DNA from: Lotus japonicus
Taxonomy: Eukaryota > Streptophyta > Magnoliopsida > Fabales > Fabaceae
Direction: 5' to 3'
Length of the DNA stretch: 64,000 nt
NCBI RefSeq assembly: GCF_012489685.1
Contig: NC_080043.1
Location: forward strand, 45,771,127 to 45,835,126
The first letter of the stretch is position 1. Every line of letters starts with the position of its first letter. Both the position numbers and the translations under genes were made by a program. The notes under the pieces are model-generated. The model was given only the letters and a program-made list of their open reading frames with translations, was not told the DNA's origin and ran no database searches. Below are positions 44,335-57,377 of this stretch, in pieces.

Positions 44335-44777
44335 ATTGATTTTGGTGGCCTTATTCGTAATGCTTCGGCATTTTGGGTGGGTGGTTTTTCGGGCTCCTCC
44401 AATGGGTCATGTGCGATCTCGGTTGAGTTGTGACCATCAAACATGGCCTTCTCTTAGCTTGAGAGTTGGGTTTTCGACATGTCATTTGTGAGAGTGACTC
44501 GTTGGATGTATTCCCTTTAACGTCACACTCGGGAGTTTTGTTGGCAGAGATTGTTAATATTTCTACCCGTCTGTTGCGTGTTAGTTTCCAGCATGTCCCG
44601 TGTGGGGCTAATATGTGTGCTGACAATCTTGCTTCCTTGGATTTGCGCTTTCAGTTTGGTTTCTGGAATTGGCAACTTCCCCGTATGAGTTGAGCTGATT
44701 CCTTACTTTAGACCGACGTTGTTGTGTTGGTCGTGTTTAGTTTGTTGCTTTTTGGTCTTAGTTTCATTCATTCATCC
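44335..44777 (+). pseudogene. LINE remnant: RNase H-like domain and 3' tail
   Basis: Read across one or two frame breaks, the sequence gives FGGLIRNASAFWVGGFSG, then GFRHVICESDSLDV, and QHVPCGANMCADNLASLD, the pattern of the RNase H domain at the C-terminal end of plant non-LTR (LINE) polyproteins. The open part is 44466-44693. The sequence ends with repeated ATTC units and an A-rich tail (about 44765-44790), as expected for a LINE 3' end. Upstream RT is not recognisable: a 5'-truncated, decayed copy. Confidence 0.65.
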
Positions 44778-44887
44778 AAAAAAAATTACACAAGTAAAAT
44801 ATCAATAATAGGGGTAAAGATAATATTCTGAATAGAAGTATTAGTTTCCATTTTGGGTGGATTAAAATTTAGAGTTTAATTTCTATG

Positions 44888-45034
44888 CACTGACGATGTA
44901 AAGTTTACATCGTCAATCAATTAGATTGCAAGGATGTGAGAAAATCTCTCTTTTTATTTAATTTCATTTATCGACATGACACAACCTTGAAATCTGATTG
45001 GTTGACGGTGTATAAAAACTTTACACCTCCTGTG
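44888..45034. mobile_element. MITE with long terminal inverted repeats (about 147 bp)
   Basis: The left end CACTGACGATGTAAAGTTT and the reverse complement of the right end (CACAGGAGGTGTAAAGTTT) are similar, and the match continues for about 50 bases (GTCAATCAATTAGATT against GTCAACCAATCAGATT). The interior is AT-rich and non-coding. The target duplication is not clear. Confidence 0.65.
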
Positions 45035-47286
45035 ATCATCCTTTTTCTTTAAAATTTAATATGGAATTCGCCATTTTTTTCTTTTCACTGTTATTTATGA
45101 TACAACCAAATGAGAAAGGAATTTTAGATCTGTGTTCTCTTTCTCAAATTAACATTTCCTATCTCATTCTCTCAAAACAAACATATGAGAAGAGTAGATG
45201 ATTTATTTAGCCCTCAATCCTTTCCTGTTAAGGTCTGTGATTATGTTATGGAAAAAATATATTGTCCGGTGAAAAATAGTGACACATAAGTGTTGGCTGA
45301 TCAAAATTGGTGAAATATAGTATACAATGAAAAATTTGAATTCCACATTTTACAAATAATTATTTTTATAGAGAACTCTTTAACTTTTTAAAAACCAAAA
45401 AAAAAAGTTTTTTTTATATAAAAAAAAGTTTTTGCTTGATCCCCAAGCCAACCTACCAACTTTCTGGTCAATTAATTGTAAAGTCGCAATCACTTTCTCG
45501 TCTGCACTTTTCAGTAATCACCGTCTTGTGAAAATAGAAATTTCATTAATTTGTTATTTAATTCAAAATTGAAATTCTATTAATTATATAAACATTTGAT
45601 TGGTTCTGACTTCTGAATTTATGAGTTATGACCGTAGGGCAGGGGGGGAGGTCGGTCAATGACAATTTACAATAACAAAGAAAGAGTTTCTTGGTAGCCA
45701 AGCATAATATTCATTGAGGAAGAAATAGAAAGGAAAAAAATAGCAAAACAAATAAAAGGGGAGAATAGACGTAGAAGTGTTGAGAAAATTTGAGATATGA
45801 GAAAATAAATTTTTTTTATCTATACAAAATAAAATCAATTTCTAGATTTTTCTTTTTTTGACAATTTCTACATTATAAACTATTAAAACTAAATAAACTA
45901 ATCAATTGACCCGGAAGAATAAGATTGTTATTTCAATTAAAATAAAACAAAATTTAAATGTTTGGGGTTATTTGACTTTCATATGTCTTCCCTCTGCCTA
46001 TGCTAGATGTAGTAAATGTCAAATGTATCCTATATCTATTTATTTATATAGATATGTAAAGGAGACTTAAACCATATCATTACACACAATAGTAGAAATG
46101 AAGACCCTATATTTATCTCCTTGAAAAAAAAATTAAACTCTTGACTTTTCATTTTTCATACAACTTACTCATTATCCTTCATGATAAAAAAAATCACATT
46201 TACCTATATAAATAAATTAGACACCCATAAAATGAAACAAGGTAATGATTTCATTTATGAACAATTTATCGAGATATATAATTAATTAATAATAAAATAT
46301 AAATTATTAATAAATAATTTATAAAAAATAATTTTAAAACTAAAATTTTCGCAATAAGGTATTTATGTATTATTTGAAAAAATATTATATATTTTTTATA
46401 TTTTTTGATCTATTATATATTAGTGAAAATGACTTGAGAAGGAGGAAAATAATTAAAAAAAAGTGAATAAATTTGAAAAATAATATTTCACGTTATTTAA
46501 GTTTATTTTTTGAAATAATCATTAAAGTTACAATTTATTATAATTTTAAAATTTAAAATTACTTTTTGTTGATAAAAGAGCACAAATTATGTTATTATTA
46601 TAACTTATTTGATGATATTAACAATTTATTATTTAATATAAAATATTTCAAACTTACATAATTACTTTTCATTTAAAAAATAAAAAAATTATTAAAACTA
46701 ATTTAATGTTAATTATTAAAATAAATTAGTAAATTTGAGTCTGTATTTTTTTACAAAAAGAAAACTCTAAATTGTCTCAATATTTTTATAATACTTATAA
46801 TTAAAAGTTATTTTCAATATTCCTTTAAAGTATAATAATTTTTATATAATGTTAAGGAATAAGTGATCTAGCCATCTATCAATAACCGATCTAGCCAACT
46901 TCCATAACCGAGACCAACTTTTGGGTGGCTGATGAGGTAGCGGTGGGACGTGATGGCAATGGCAGATTTGGAACGAGGGGAGATGCGGTGGTGCCACTTT
47001 GGGGTTGTTGTGGTGTGAGGGAGAAGCTTCTATGGTTGTGTGATTTTCAGATCTAGAAAGTGGAAATTGGATCAGGGGTGTCACAATTTGAGGCGAGTAT
47101 TAGGCAGGAGAGGTGGCAGCACAATGTGTTAAATAAATGTAAAACCTCGAACTATTATCACCAACATATCGTGCATCATAGCGGTGATGGATGCGTGATT
47201 TATGTCATAGGTCTTGCGTTCGAAACCTCTTAAATAGACTCCTAAAATATTTAGTTCAGGGGTTCGACCCTTTGAATGGTGTGTCT
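45035..47286. other. AT-rich DNA without recognisable genes
   Basis: Very AT-rich from 45100 to 46870, with no ORF showing family features and no repeat I can name. It is the only long stretch in the window free of obvious LTR elements and may be old intergenic DNA. 46842-47084 (minus) is open for 80 codons but has no recognisable motif. Confidence 0.5.
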
Positions 47287-47675
47287 TGTAACACCCCGAT
47301 TTCCGGGTGTCACTTTAGTAACACAAAAATAAACTTTACGCGAAAAACAGGTATTTTTTTCCGTTTGATTCCTTTTAATTAGAGCGTTAGAAAATAAAGA
47401 CATAACCCAGCAAACTAAACTAACCGATGTACAACATATATAAACATGTACAGCCTTAGCTGCCCTCCCACGTCACGCGCACTCGCAGTGACTCCAAAGT
47501 AGTGTGCCCGTAGGCAAATATATACAGATCCAGAAGTGTGAGTGAGAAAGTTATAATTACAATCCACTAGGAGAATGTCGACCTCAAAATGGCCTAGGCA
47601 AAGACCCCTATGGTCCGACTGACTCACTGTAATCCCTCAGTAAGAGAACCACACAAAAAGTCATGCGTCGGGAAC

Positions 47676-48017
47676 CTACCCTGTCCCAAAAGCAAAACGA
47701 ATCAGAGCTCTACAAAAAATATGACGCCTGCCTAAACCTACCCTCCCAGTACCGAGTCCACAACGAACTGAAGTTGGCAAGTTGAAGCTCAGCTCCATGC
47801 GTTGTAAAACTCCCTTCGTCAGACGTCCACGCTCGTCAGTCCGGTCCTCCATGACCCTTCCCCGGTACGTCGCCCGATGACCCACAAGATAGATCACCCA
47901 AGCGGTGGGGGCATGTCGGTCAACCAGCTCAAACCTGATCCCCCCCGAGGGAGAGACCATCGAAACCCAATCCTCCGTCGACGTCTGGCAGCAGGCCGAC
48001 CGCCCAAACACAAACAT
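47676..48017 (-). pseudogene. LTR-resident ORF, diverged copy
   Basis: Minus-strand reading TSTEDWVSMVSPSGGIRFEL, then VDRHAPTAWVIYLVGHRATY and GRVMEDRTDERGRLTKGVLQ, then LSFNLPTSVRCGLGTG. This is colinear with the ORFs at 17887-18444 and 23160-23615, and keeps the original frame across the PSGG region where the 23160 copy has shifted. The start codon of the CAG/ATG junction is ACG here. The C-terminal acidic part is lost. Confidence 0.45.
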
Positions 48018-49146
48018 GAAACCAAAGCCATGGCGCTAGGGTCAACTCACGGAATAAAGTAAGTATGCATACAACATGTGATTGGGGAATATATATATAT
48101 GTTATTATATATATATATATACTCCTAGCATGTTATCGGCTCTAACAATAATTCAGTAATGCAAACAGCACACAATTCCAGTCAGGGTGAATGTATGCGT
48201 GAAATGCAATTCAATATAATCCGGATAGTTGTTTGGGATGGGCACCATCGAGTCAATCCTAACACCGGCCTAGTGTTTAACCATTTCCGCTCGGGTGTCG
48301 CTTACAAACCCATGCATAGTCGGATCAGCCCCAACCATCAAAGGTTGTGCCACTCTGCCCGCTATGCCGAAGATACACCCAGGTGTTCTTCGATGAAGGC
48401 AATTCCCCAACCTTCGTGAAGCATTCCCGTTCTTCACCGTTCGTGAAGCATTCCCGATCTTCACCGAGGCCCAATCTTTCGATCGTACAAACCCCGAATG
48501 ATGCATGATGCAATATGGTTAGCCAAACATCGAATCGTCCTCACAACACAAGTGTTTAGCTTAAAACCCAATTTCAAAACCCAGGAGTTTAGTGTCGGTC
48601 AATACAACACAACTCCAACAACAGGAGTACTAAAGTACTCGGTGACTTTCAATTATCACCGTGGCTCACCCCCCCCCCTTGGTGTCCAGCAATTCTTCAG
48701 AACCCACAACAAAAGTCGACTTTTCCCCGTCTTTCGCAATCTTTTTCCCATTGAGATTCCCTATGGTTTATTCGTTAATGAAAGCATTTCGCTCAAGTTA
48801 TGAGTTTATTTCTCGAAGTCTAAGTTTCCTAAAGTCTTTAGTTTCCAAGATTCTATTCATTCTAAGTTTGCCAAAATCCCACCAAATGTAACCCCCGGGG
48901 AAAGTCTAAGTATATAAACGATAGCTAAGTCTCAAACCTTGAGTTTGGACTTGCCTAGGGTTGTTCATCCAACCCGAAAAATCAAAAGGAATCAGTTCAG
49001 TGATTCTTCGCTCCGAAGTCGCGTCAAAACGCACAATTCAATAACATCTCAATACCATAAATTATGGAAAACATCATTACATTAATTCATCATCATAATC
49101 AATATCAAAGTAAAGCATAAGTCGAATTTATCGACGCCTATCATGC

Positions 49147-49541
49147 TGTAACATCCCGATCTGACGACTGGCCTCACAGTAACAACACGAGTCTTTTCAG
49201 TGCGCTTTGTCCTCACTCGCGCACTTCTCGGGAAAACTTCCCAGGAGGTCACCCATCACGATATTGCTCCAAGGCAAGCACACTTAACCATGGAGTTCTT
49301 ATCAGTTGGGCTCCCGAAAAAGAAGTTGCAACTTGTTGTTATGAGTAGTACCAATCAAATCTCTTATGCCCTCCTCAACTGTATAGTCCATCCCTTTACA
49401 GTCTCGGAATACCTCTTGTTCGGGTGTGAAATCGGTTCATTCATGTGCCCCTCCGCCTAGAAGCCTGCCAGGAGCCGCTCCTTGTCCGTGCCTCACTGCA
49501 CCGGAGATCACTCCCCGCCCTCGTCAGCCCCAGGCGTCACA
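49147..49541 (-). mobile_element. Cassandra TRIM solo LTR (395 bp) with 5S rRNA-like domain
   Basis: TGTAACATCCCGATCTG to CAGGCGTCACA, flanked by the perfect TSD CATGC (49142-49146, 49542-49546). The minus strand contains a sequence like plant 5S rRNA, the defining feature of Cassandra terminal-repeat retrotransposons in miniature. It encodes no protein. It is inserted in the LTR of the old Tekay element. Confidence 0.93.
49231..49320 (-). ncRNA. 5S rRNA-like domain of Cassandra, with Pol III internal promoter
   Basis: Minus strand: CCCAACTGATAAGAACTCC (49292-49310), box A-like GGTTAAGTGTGCTT (49276-49289) and box C GGGTGACCTCCTGGGAAGT (49236-49254), in the order and spacing of plant 5S rRNA. 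The intermediate region (CCTTGGAGCAATATCGT) is diverged, and the start of 5S (GGGTGCGATCATACC) is not preserved, so it is not a functional ribosomal gene. Confidence 0.85.
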
Positions 49542-51146
49542 CATGCAATCTTAGCTAATATGTAAGTTGCCCTAACCTCGAGTTGCTCTAGTCTCGTGGT
49601 CTAGGTTTCCTTCACACTACAACTCATTAACGATTAGCTCGATCACAATACAACTCATTAACGATAGACAAAGCATTGAAGCTTCAGAATACAACAATCG
49701 AGTACGAAAAGACAAGTTTTCGAAAACGAAAAACTCCCCCCCACCCACCCCCCCCACACTAACATGCTCTCGGCCAAAAGAGGAAAAGAGCTCCGGCTCT
49801 TTTTCTTCGATCTAGTCTAATTACAAGGTAGTTTTAGGGTAAAACTAGAGTAAAGAAACTGTCGGAAAAATTTTCGGACGATCGGATCGAATTACGGCTA
49901 TTCAGGGGCGTTTTGGTCCAAAATAAAAGCTCAAAAACTCAAAGTTAAAACTTCGGAAAACAAATTTGACAGCGATGTTCCTAACGACATTTGTAGCAAC
50001 TAATCCTAAAGGCACGAAGTCGGATTGCGACTTTTCGACATTAAGGTTTCGAAATGTGCGCAAAAAGGGTTTTGAATCAGTTTTTCAGATCCTTGACAAC
50101 TCGATCAAAATCGGCGAATATCGGCGAATGTTCTAGGCTCTTGGGCAAGTACAGAAGATATCCCAAGCGAAAAATCAAGAAAAACGGATAGTTTTACGAA
50201 AAGCTCGAAACTTTGAGCACAGAAAAATATATAGAAACGCAGTAGAAACAATTATCAGAGGTAAGAATCAAGCTAGTTACCTCGATACCTTGAAGTAGGG
50301 ACAAACAGCTCAAAGATCGGTCAAGTTTCGGCGAAAATCTTCCTTCCTCCTTTCTCTCCTTGCTCGCAGCCTCCTTGGAAGAAAATGTGAGATATTTTGA
50401 ATTTTCCAACTATTTATAGGAAGGTGAAATCGCGGGAAAATGAAAATTTCGCAATTCCGATTTTTACAGCACGTTCAGCGGTGCATTCTAAGAGCGATTC
50501 TGGCGACAGAATTCCAGAACTCAAAACAAATCTCTATAATTAGGGAAAAACGATCTCTAAAACCCCAAAAGCGGTGTAAGTTAATCTGTCCCGAAAAACT
50601 ACTTTTTGCTGTGAAGGTCAGACGACAAAACTTCGTTCTGAAGAAAGATTGGAAACATCGAAACAAATCTGCAACGCGGATGGAAACTTCGTTAAAAGCT
50701 CCGAATAGAAAAAGTCTTCATCCAGTGATCGAATTTAGGGTTTTGAAGCAAAGAAATTAGCGTCGTCAGACTTCCGAGAAGTGAATACTATCGTGCGTAC
50801 AGTCCAGGGTTCCGAAATGAAACACTGGTCGAAGGAAAAATAAAGAGAACTTCTTATTTTCCCAAGGATTTGAAATCTCACTTAAACGTTGCTTTAAAAG
50901 CGAAATTAGCCTATTCTGGACACTCTCGCCATAAGGCAGGTGTGCAGACGACTCGCACTAACTCCTAAAACAACTATGAAACATTCCTCAAGCAATTCTT
51001 GAACTTTCGTCTTCATTAATCTTTCCCAAACATCAAACTCCTGTCACGCTTACACTGATTCTACGCGTGAGTCGGAAATTAAACTTGTTCTGTAAATCCA
51101 GGTCTTACAATACTCCCCTCCAAAAAGAAAGTTTCGTCCTTGAAAC

Positions 51147-53766
51147 TCAGAGTTCTGTGAAAATTCCGAGATACAGTTCCTTGATCTTGTCTTCCAATTC
51201 CCATGTAACGTCTCTCGTATCATTGTTCCATATCACCTTCACTAATGCAATCTGCTTTCCACTCAGCTGTTTCACCCTTCTATCCCCAATACGAATCGGC
51301 GGTGCCTCAAAAGTCAAGTCCTTCAGTTCAACGTTGTCTGGCTCAATTACATGAGTCGGGTCTGAAATGTACTTCCTCAACTGCGACACATGAAATACAT
51401 CATGAATGTTGGAAAGAAATGGTGGTAGCGCAATCTGATACGCCACTGGTCCAACACGTCGAGTGATTTGGTAAGGTCCAATGAATTTTGGCGTGAGCTT
51501 CCTTGACTTAATAGCTCGTCCAACCCCCGTATTCTGAGTTACTCGGAGAAACACATGGTCGCCCTTTTCAAACTCTAGGGTTCTGCGTCTCTGATCAGCA
51601 TAACTCTTCTGTCTGCTCTGTGAAGCTCTCATCTTTTCTCTGATCTGCTTAACCTTCTCAGTCGTCTGTTGCAGCAATTCCGGCCCAATCAACAAACTCT
51701 CCCCATCTTGATACCAACACAACGGTGTCCTACACTTTCGACCATACAAAGCGTCATACGGTGTCATCCCAATGCTCGCATGAAAACTATTGTTGTATGT
51801 AAATTCGATCAATGGCAGAAGATCATCCCAGCTTCCCCTATTATCTAACACACAAGTACATAGTAGATCCTCTAGCGAATGAATAGTTCTCTCTGTTTGC
51901 CCATCAGTTTGTGGATGATACGCCGAACTCAATCTCAGCTTGGTTCCTAACGCATCATGAAGAGCTCCCCAAAAGTGCGAAGTAAACTTTGGATCCCCAT
52001 CAGACACAGTACTCGTCGGAACTCCGTGTAGTCTCACAATCTCAGCCACATAAATCTCAGCCAACTTTTCCACATTGTAGGTAGTTCTCACTGGTAGAAA
52101 ATGCGCTGACTTAGTTAAACGATCCACAATTACCCAAATCGAATCGTGTCGCTTCTGTGTTCTTGGCAAAGCTACCACGAAATCCATGGATATGCTATCC
52201 CATTTCCATTCTGGCACGTCTAAACTCTGTAACATACCAGCAGGTCTCTGATGCTCTACCTTAGCCTTCTGACAAGTCAAACATGTAGCTACATACTCAG
52301 CCACTTGTTTCTTCATTCCCGACCACCAAAAATTCAGTTTCAAATCTTGATACATCTTTGTCATTCCAGGATGAATGCTCCATTTGCACTTGTGTCCTTC
52401 ATCCATGATTAGCCTTCTCAATTCTGGATTGTTGGGTACACAAACTCTGTCTTTGCATCGTAGAATATTGTCAGTTCCTAGCTTGAACTCCGGGTCTCTC
52501 CCTTGAATTACTAAGTTCCTCTTCTCTAGCAGAAACACATCTTGCAATTGTCGCTCTCTAATCTCTTCCATCAGTCCACTGGCGATTCTGATCATACCAA
52601 ACTTCAACTTTCCCTCAGACGGTGTCACACCTAAACTCATATCTCGAAATTGTTCCAGTAACTCCAGCTCTTTAACCATCATTGACGAGACATTCATCTT
52701 CCTACTCAAAGCATCAACAACTACATTTGCCTTCCATCTTCGTTGCCTCATGTTCAGCTCCTTCTGATCGAACAAGTATTTAAGACTCTTGTGATCGCTA
52801 AATATCGTGTAAGTACAACCATAGAGATAATGCCTCCAGATTTTAAGCGAAAACACAATGGCAGCTAACTCCAAATCATGAGTCGGGTAATTCTTCTCGT
52901 GAGTCTTCAACTGTCTCGAAGCATAAGCCACCACTTTTCGATGTTGCATCAGTACACTTCCCAAGCCTTGATGCGAAGCATCACAATAGACCTCATAAGG
53001 TTCCTCCGGTTGTGGCAAAATAAGCACAGGTGACGTCGTCAACCGTTCCTTCAGAGTCTGAAAACTTGATTCACACGCCTCAGTCCATGCAAAAGGTTGA
53101 TCCTTCATCGTCAGTTGAGTCAAAGGTCCAACAATCTTGGCAAATCCCTCAATGAAGCGTCTATAATATCCAGCTAAACCCACAAAACTTCTGATCTCTG
53201 TCACTGTCTTCGGTTGTTCCTAAGCCAAAACAGTCTCTACTTTCGCTGGGTCCACAGCTATGCCTTCCTTCGAGATAACATGGCCTAAGAAATTGACTTC
53301 CTCCAGCCAGAATTCACACTTGGAAGGGTTCGCATACATCTTTTTCTCTCTCAACACTTGTAAAACTTGGCGCAAATGTCCTTCATGTTCCTTCGCGTCT
53401 TTCGAATATATCAGTATGTCATCAATAAACACCACCACAAACCTGATCTAAGAATTCATGAAAGATGCGGTTCATGTAATCCATGAAAACAGCAGGGGCA
53501 TTTGTCACTCCAAACGGCATCACTAGGTACTCGTAGTGTCCATAACGTGTTCTGAAAGCAGTCTTCGGTATATCCTCAGTCTTCACTCTGATCTGATGAT
53601 AGCCTGACTTCAAGTCTATCTTGGAAAATACGGCATCCCCTCGTAATTGATCCATCAAATCATCTATCCTCGGTAACGGGTATCTGTTCTTGATCGTCGC
53701 CTTGTTTAGTTGTCGATAGTCCACACATAATCTCAACTTCCCGTCTTTCTTCTTAACTAAATGCAC
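51147..53766 (-). pseudogene. Tekay pol: RT, RNase H, integrase, chromodomain, broken
   Basis: Minus strand. RT starts at [19 protein letters not shown] (53766, cut by the insertion) and includes [16 protein letters not shown] one-base insertion near 53440 shifts the frame before [13 protein letters not shown], the active site. TAG at about 53217-53219 replaces a Trp. Then follow RNase H ([40 protein letters not shown]) with an internal deletion of about 20 residues before VDALSRK, the H2C2 finger, integrase core ([35 protein letters not shown]), GPY/F ([19 protein letters not shown]) and a chromodomain-like tail ([20 protein letters not shown]). The chromodomain is thought to guide integration into heterochromatin. 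Confidence 0.92.
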
Positions 53767-53769
53767 TGG

Positions 53770-56700
53770 TGTAACACCCCGATTTCGGTGGCGTCACTTT
53801 AGTAACCAAAAGAAAATACTTTAAGCGGAAAAACGTGAATTATTTTTTTCGACAATATAACTAAAGACAGAAAGCAATAAAACTCCCCAACAAAAGATAA
53901 AAGGAACTACTATACAACTATATATACATGCCTCGCTAAACACTACCACGTCACGAGTAACCTCCAGTGACGGGTGACAGAAAAAGAGTAACGCCCGTAG
54001 GCAAAAGTACAAACCAAAAGAAAAGTCAAGTGTCCGCAACACTATCCCTCAAAATGAGAATGAGTTAGCCCAGATGGCCTAGAGCAAGACCTCTTAGCCC
54101 AACCAACTCTCTGTGATCCCCGTAGAGGAACCACACAAAAAGCTATAGGCGGGAAACTACCCTGTCCCCAAAGAAACAATGACGGTCAGAGCTAAGACTC
54201 TACTCCTACACTAATCCCATCTCGAGTAAGTCGCTCGGTGGCCAGCGGGGTCGACCACCCCTGAACCGTAGTCCTCCTGATCAAGCTTCTTCAACCTAGT
54301 TTCCCCTGAAGGGTGAACCATCGTGAACCGGTCCGCCATACTCAACTGACAATGGCGTAGTCCGCCCAAACACACACAGAAGACGCGAGGGTCAACTCCA
54401 AAGAATTATATAAATAATAAAACCAGATATATAGGGTAATAATTATTTAGCCTCTCAGGCTTATACGTTTAGGGATAAAATCCTAGGGTTGCATATATCA
54501 CAATGAATATGAAGATCATAATAACAATTAGCATGCCTCAAGTAGGATAAACAGGTACCAATCACACTCAGCAACTAAGTCAGCATGTATGTTGCATGAA
54601 ATGCAATGCTGGGTAACAAAATGCATTCCGGAAGAAGGATGGACACCATCGAGTCAGCCCTAACACCGGCCAAAGTGGGACCATTCCGCTCGGGCGTCTC
54701 TTACACCACACAAAAGTAGTCAGATCAGCAGTGAACCCGTAGGTCTGCCATTCCGTCTGCTACTGAGGACCACCGTAGTGTCCTAAATATGGAAATCCGG
54801 GTCTTATGACCATTTTGGAATCCACCGAGGTCCGGTAATCCGCCGTGTATTAACCTCAAAATGAGTGCATGAATGCAAGTGATTAGCCAAACAACGTCTC
54901 CGACCTCACTCGACACGTCGTCACGTGTTCTAGCTAACTTATTGTCTCTAAAAAGCCTACCCTAAGGCAAACGTCGATTCTGCGACAAAATGAATTAATC
55001 AAAAGAAGAAGATACTTTGGAACTCATGGTTCCCGGCTAAACTTTAGATAGCCAAACAATAAACTGCTCATCGAGCGAAAAGGTACCGAGTACTTGGAAA
55101 CTTATAGTTCCCGGCTAAACTTTAGATAGCCAAACATTAAACTGCTCATCGAGCGAAAAAGTATAAGCATACTCGGAAACTTGTAAGTTTCCTCAAGACT
55201 TGGACTCGACGACACTTCTCATATTTCCCAAACTAATATTCAGGCTCTAAGCTCTTATCTAAGGGTATCATTATTGTTCAAAGGATTTAGAAATTGATTA
55301 ATGTCTTATGAGTTTTCCGTGATAAAATAGTTTTCATTTTAATCTTATAATACTTCCTAAGAGTTTTTAGAGATCCCATAATCTCAAATAATTCCCTGAG
55401 AAGGTCTCGATCCATTAAAACATAACAAGGTCCGAACTTCGTTCGTCCTTTAAAACTCTCTCAAAATCTCATAAAAATTTGGCATGACCTGCCCGTAATC
55501 CTCACTCCTCAGAATCTCATGTATAAGTGGAATAGCATAAATAAAACAGCTCAGTCAAAAGCATAAACAGCATATTCCAACACATCCTAAGTTAACCATG
55601 TAGCACATAGCATGTGAATCATTTAGCACACAATATCATGGCATCAAATACTCAACAAGTTCGGCCGAAGCCTCAGAAATCATTTCAGACATTTAGCAAT
55701 TAGGTGCATAACACATAAATCAAGTCGAATTTCATCGACACCTAAAGCATTATCTAGTAATTCAGAGAGTAGCCCTCACCTGTAACTCCTCCAGCGTTTT
55801 CCTCACAACCTCCTTCACGTTCCTCGCCTTGATCTCCAGGAAACTCCTCAAAAGAACCTTAAGCCAAATCACAGAAATCAACACATTGAGTCAGAAACTC
55901 AGCAAGCAATAAGTCCTAGGGTTACACGGTACATTACAAACTCTGTGGTACGACAATCTAACGCGTTAAGACAAGTTTTCGAAAAAGTCGGATTTCCTCC
56001 CCCCTTGGTATAGCTCTCGGCCACTTTCCTTAATTGGGAGGGTCGATTTTTCTTCGATCAAACTTGGTTCCTAGGTTAACATAAGCCGTAACTAAGACGG
56101 TTCTAGGCTCGGAAAAATTTTCGGATCGAAAACTGATATAGGGGTAGTTTGGTCATTATTTTTAGCTCAAAATTTCAAAATTGGATTTTTGAAAAACAGA
56201 TTGGATGGAGACGTCCACAACGACGTTTATGACGACAAATCCTACTAGCACTAAGCCAAGTCGATAGATTAGAGCTTAAAGGTTGCGACTTTACCGAAAA
56301 ATGGGTATTTAAGGTAGAAATTGATCCCGGCGGCATTTCGTCGACATTTGACAAAATCTAATCCGCAGAACACGCTCAGGAGCATGCAGGGAAGAAGTTT
56401 AGACACTGAAATCAAGCTATTTGGACAATTTTACAAAAAGCTCCAAACTTTGAGCTCAGAAAAACATAGAAAAAGTCGACAGATCTGACGATCATAAGTG
56501 AGATATAGTTTACCTACCTCAAGGTCTTCGATTAGCGACGATCGGTGAAGAAAACGGGCAAGAAACGACGAAGATCCGGATTCTCTCTCTCTCTCTAGCT
56601 GCTCACGGTTTTGGGGGAGGGAATGGGTGCCTTTTTGCAAAAAATCAAATTTTCAAGCTATTTATAGGTTTTGGAAAAAGCGGAAAAAAGATTTTTTTGC

Positions 56701-57340
56701 GATTCCGATTTTTCCTGCGCGTTCCTCTGCGCATTCTAAGATAGGTTCTGGCGACAGAATTCCAGAACTCAAAACAGGATTCTTGGAATTAAACCAAAAG
56801 ATCCAAAATCGGCATAAGTCGGTGTAAGTCGGATTATCCCGAAAAACTACTTTTTGCAGTGATCGTCGGATGAGAAAACTTCCTTCTGAAGAAAGATTAG
56901 GAATGATGAGAGAAATAGGAGAACGCGGGTGGAATCTTCATTTGCAGCTCCGAATAGAAAAAGTCTTCATCGTCTGTCGATCTTAGGTTTTCTCGAACTA
57001 TCAGGGATTCCGTTTCGGCAAACTTCCGAGAATTGGAATTTGACGTTCGTACTTTCCAGGATTTCGCATCGAAATGGTTGTTTAAGGACGGAAAAGAGAA
57101 GTTCTAACATTTCTCTGAGGATTTTTGGAATTAGTTTCCATCGTGTCCTAAAGCGTAAATTAACTATTCACTAATACCTTCGACCTAGGATTAAGCGTAT
57201 GTTAGTCGTGCTATAACTCTTCCGGTTTTTCGATACATTCTTGGACTTTTCCTGAACCTCTTTCCTTCCCAAATTTATCTTAATCAAATAACTCTTTTAT
57301 TTTATTCACTTATCCAAAGCGTTAAAACTTGGGCCTTACA
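53770..57340 (-). repeat. 3' LTR of the young Tekay element (3,571 bp)
   Basis: TGTAACACCCCGATTTCGGTGG to CTTGGGCCTTACA. Aligned to the visible 2,365 bases of the other LTR at an offset of 7,866 I see no indel and two substitutions (54747/62613 and 55556/63422). TATA (minus) at 56659-56666. A 78 bp duplicated block covers about 55018-55175. The LTR ORF here begins with MADRFTMVHPSG near 54340 and is short, ending at 54225. Confidence 0.95.
55018..55175. repeat. two-unit tandem duplication of about 78 bp
   Basis: The block TTCCCGGCTAAACTTTAG ... AAACTGCTCATCGAGCGAAA occurs twice with a 78-base period. The same duplication is in the other LTR at 62884-63041. Confidence 0.9.
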
Positions 57341-57377
57341 TTACTACCCTCCAAAAAGAAAGTTTCGACCTCGAAAC

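Larger units (their letters stand above)
47287..51109 (-). repeat. Tekay 3' LTR (carries a Cassandra insertion)
   Basis: TGTAACACCCCGATTTCCGG to AATCCAGGTCTTACA, followed directly by the polypurine tract. About 3.4 kb once the 395 bp Cassandra LTR and its TSD are removed. Minus-strand TATA at 50411-50418. It is clearly diverged from the LTRs of the young element. Confidence 0.9.
47287..53769 (-). mobile_element. old Tekay/Del chromovirus, 3' LTR and pol, interrupted at 53769
   Basis: Minus orientation: 3' LTR 47287-51109, polypurine tract (minus TCTTTTTGGAGGGGAGTAT, 51110-51128), then pol reading leftwards from 53766. A younger element of the same family inserted into the RT sequence at 53769/53770, so gag and the 5' LTR lie beyond the window. 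Confidence 0.9.

Noticed and set aside
46842..47084. Minus-strand 80-codon ORF as a host gene
   Set aside because: No recognisable motif, low-complexity His/Pro/Ser content, no conserved context.
47175..47240. tRNA-like A box and B box (GCGTTCGAAACC) suggesting a SINE
   Set aside because: Only short motif matches, no clear SINE end, poly-A/T tail or second copy in the window.
49231..49320. Genuine 5S rRNA gene
   Set aside because: It is incomplete and lies between Cassandra LTR termini with a target duplication, so it is part of the transposon.
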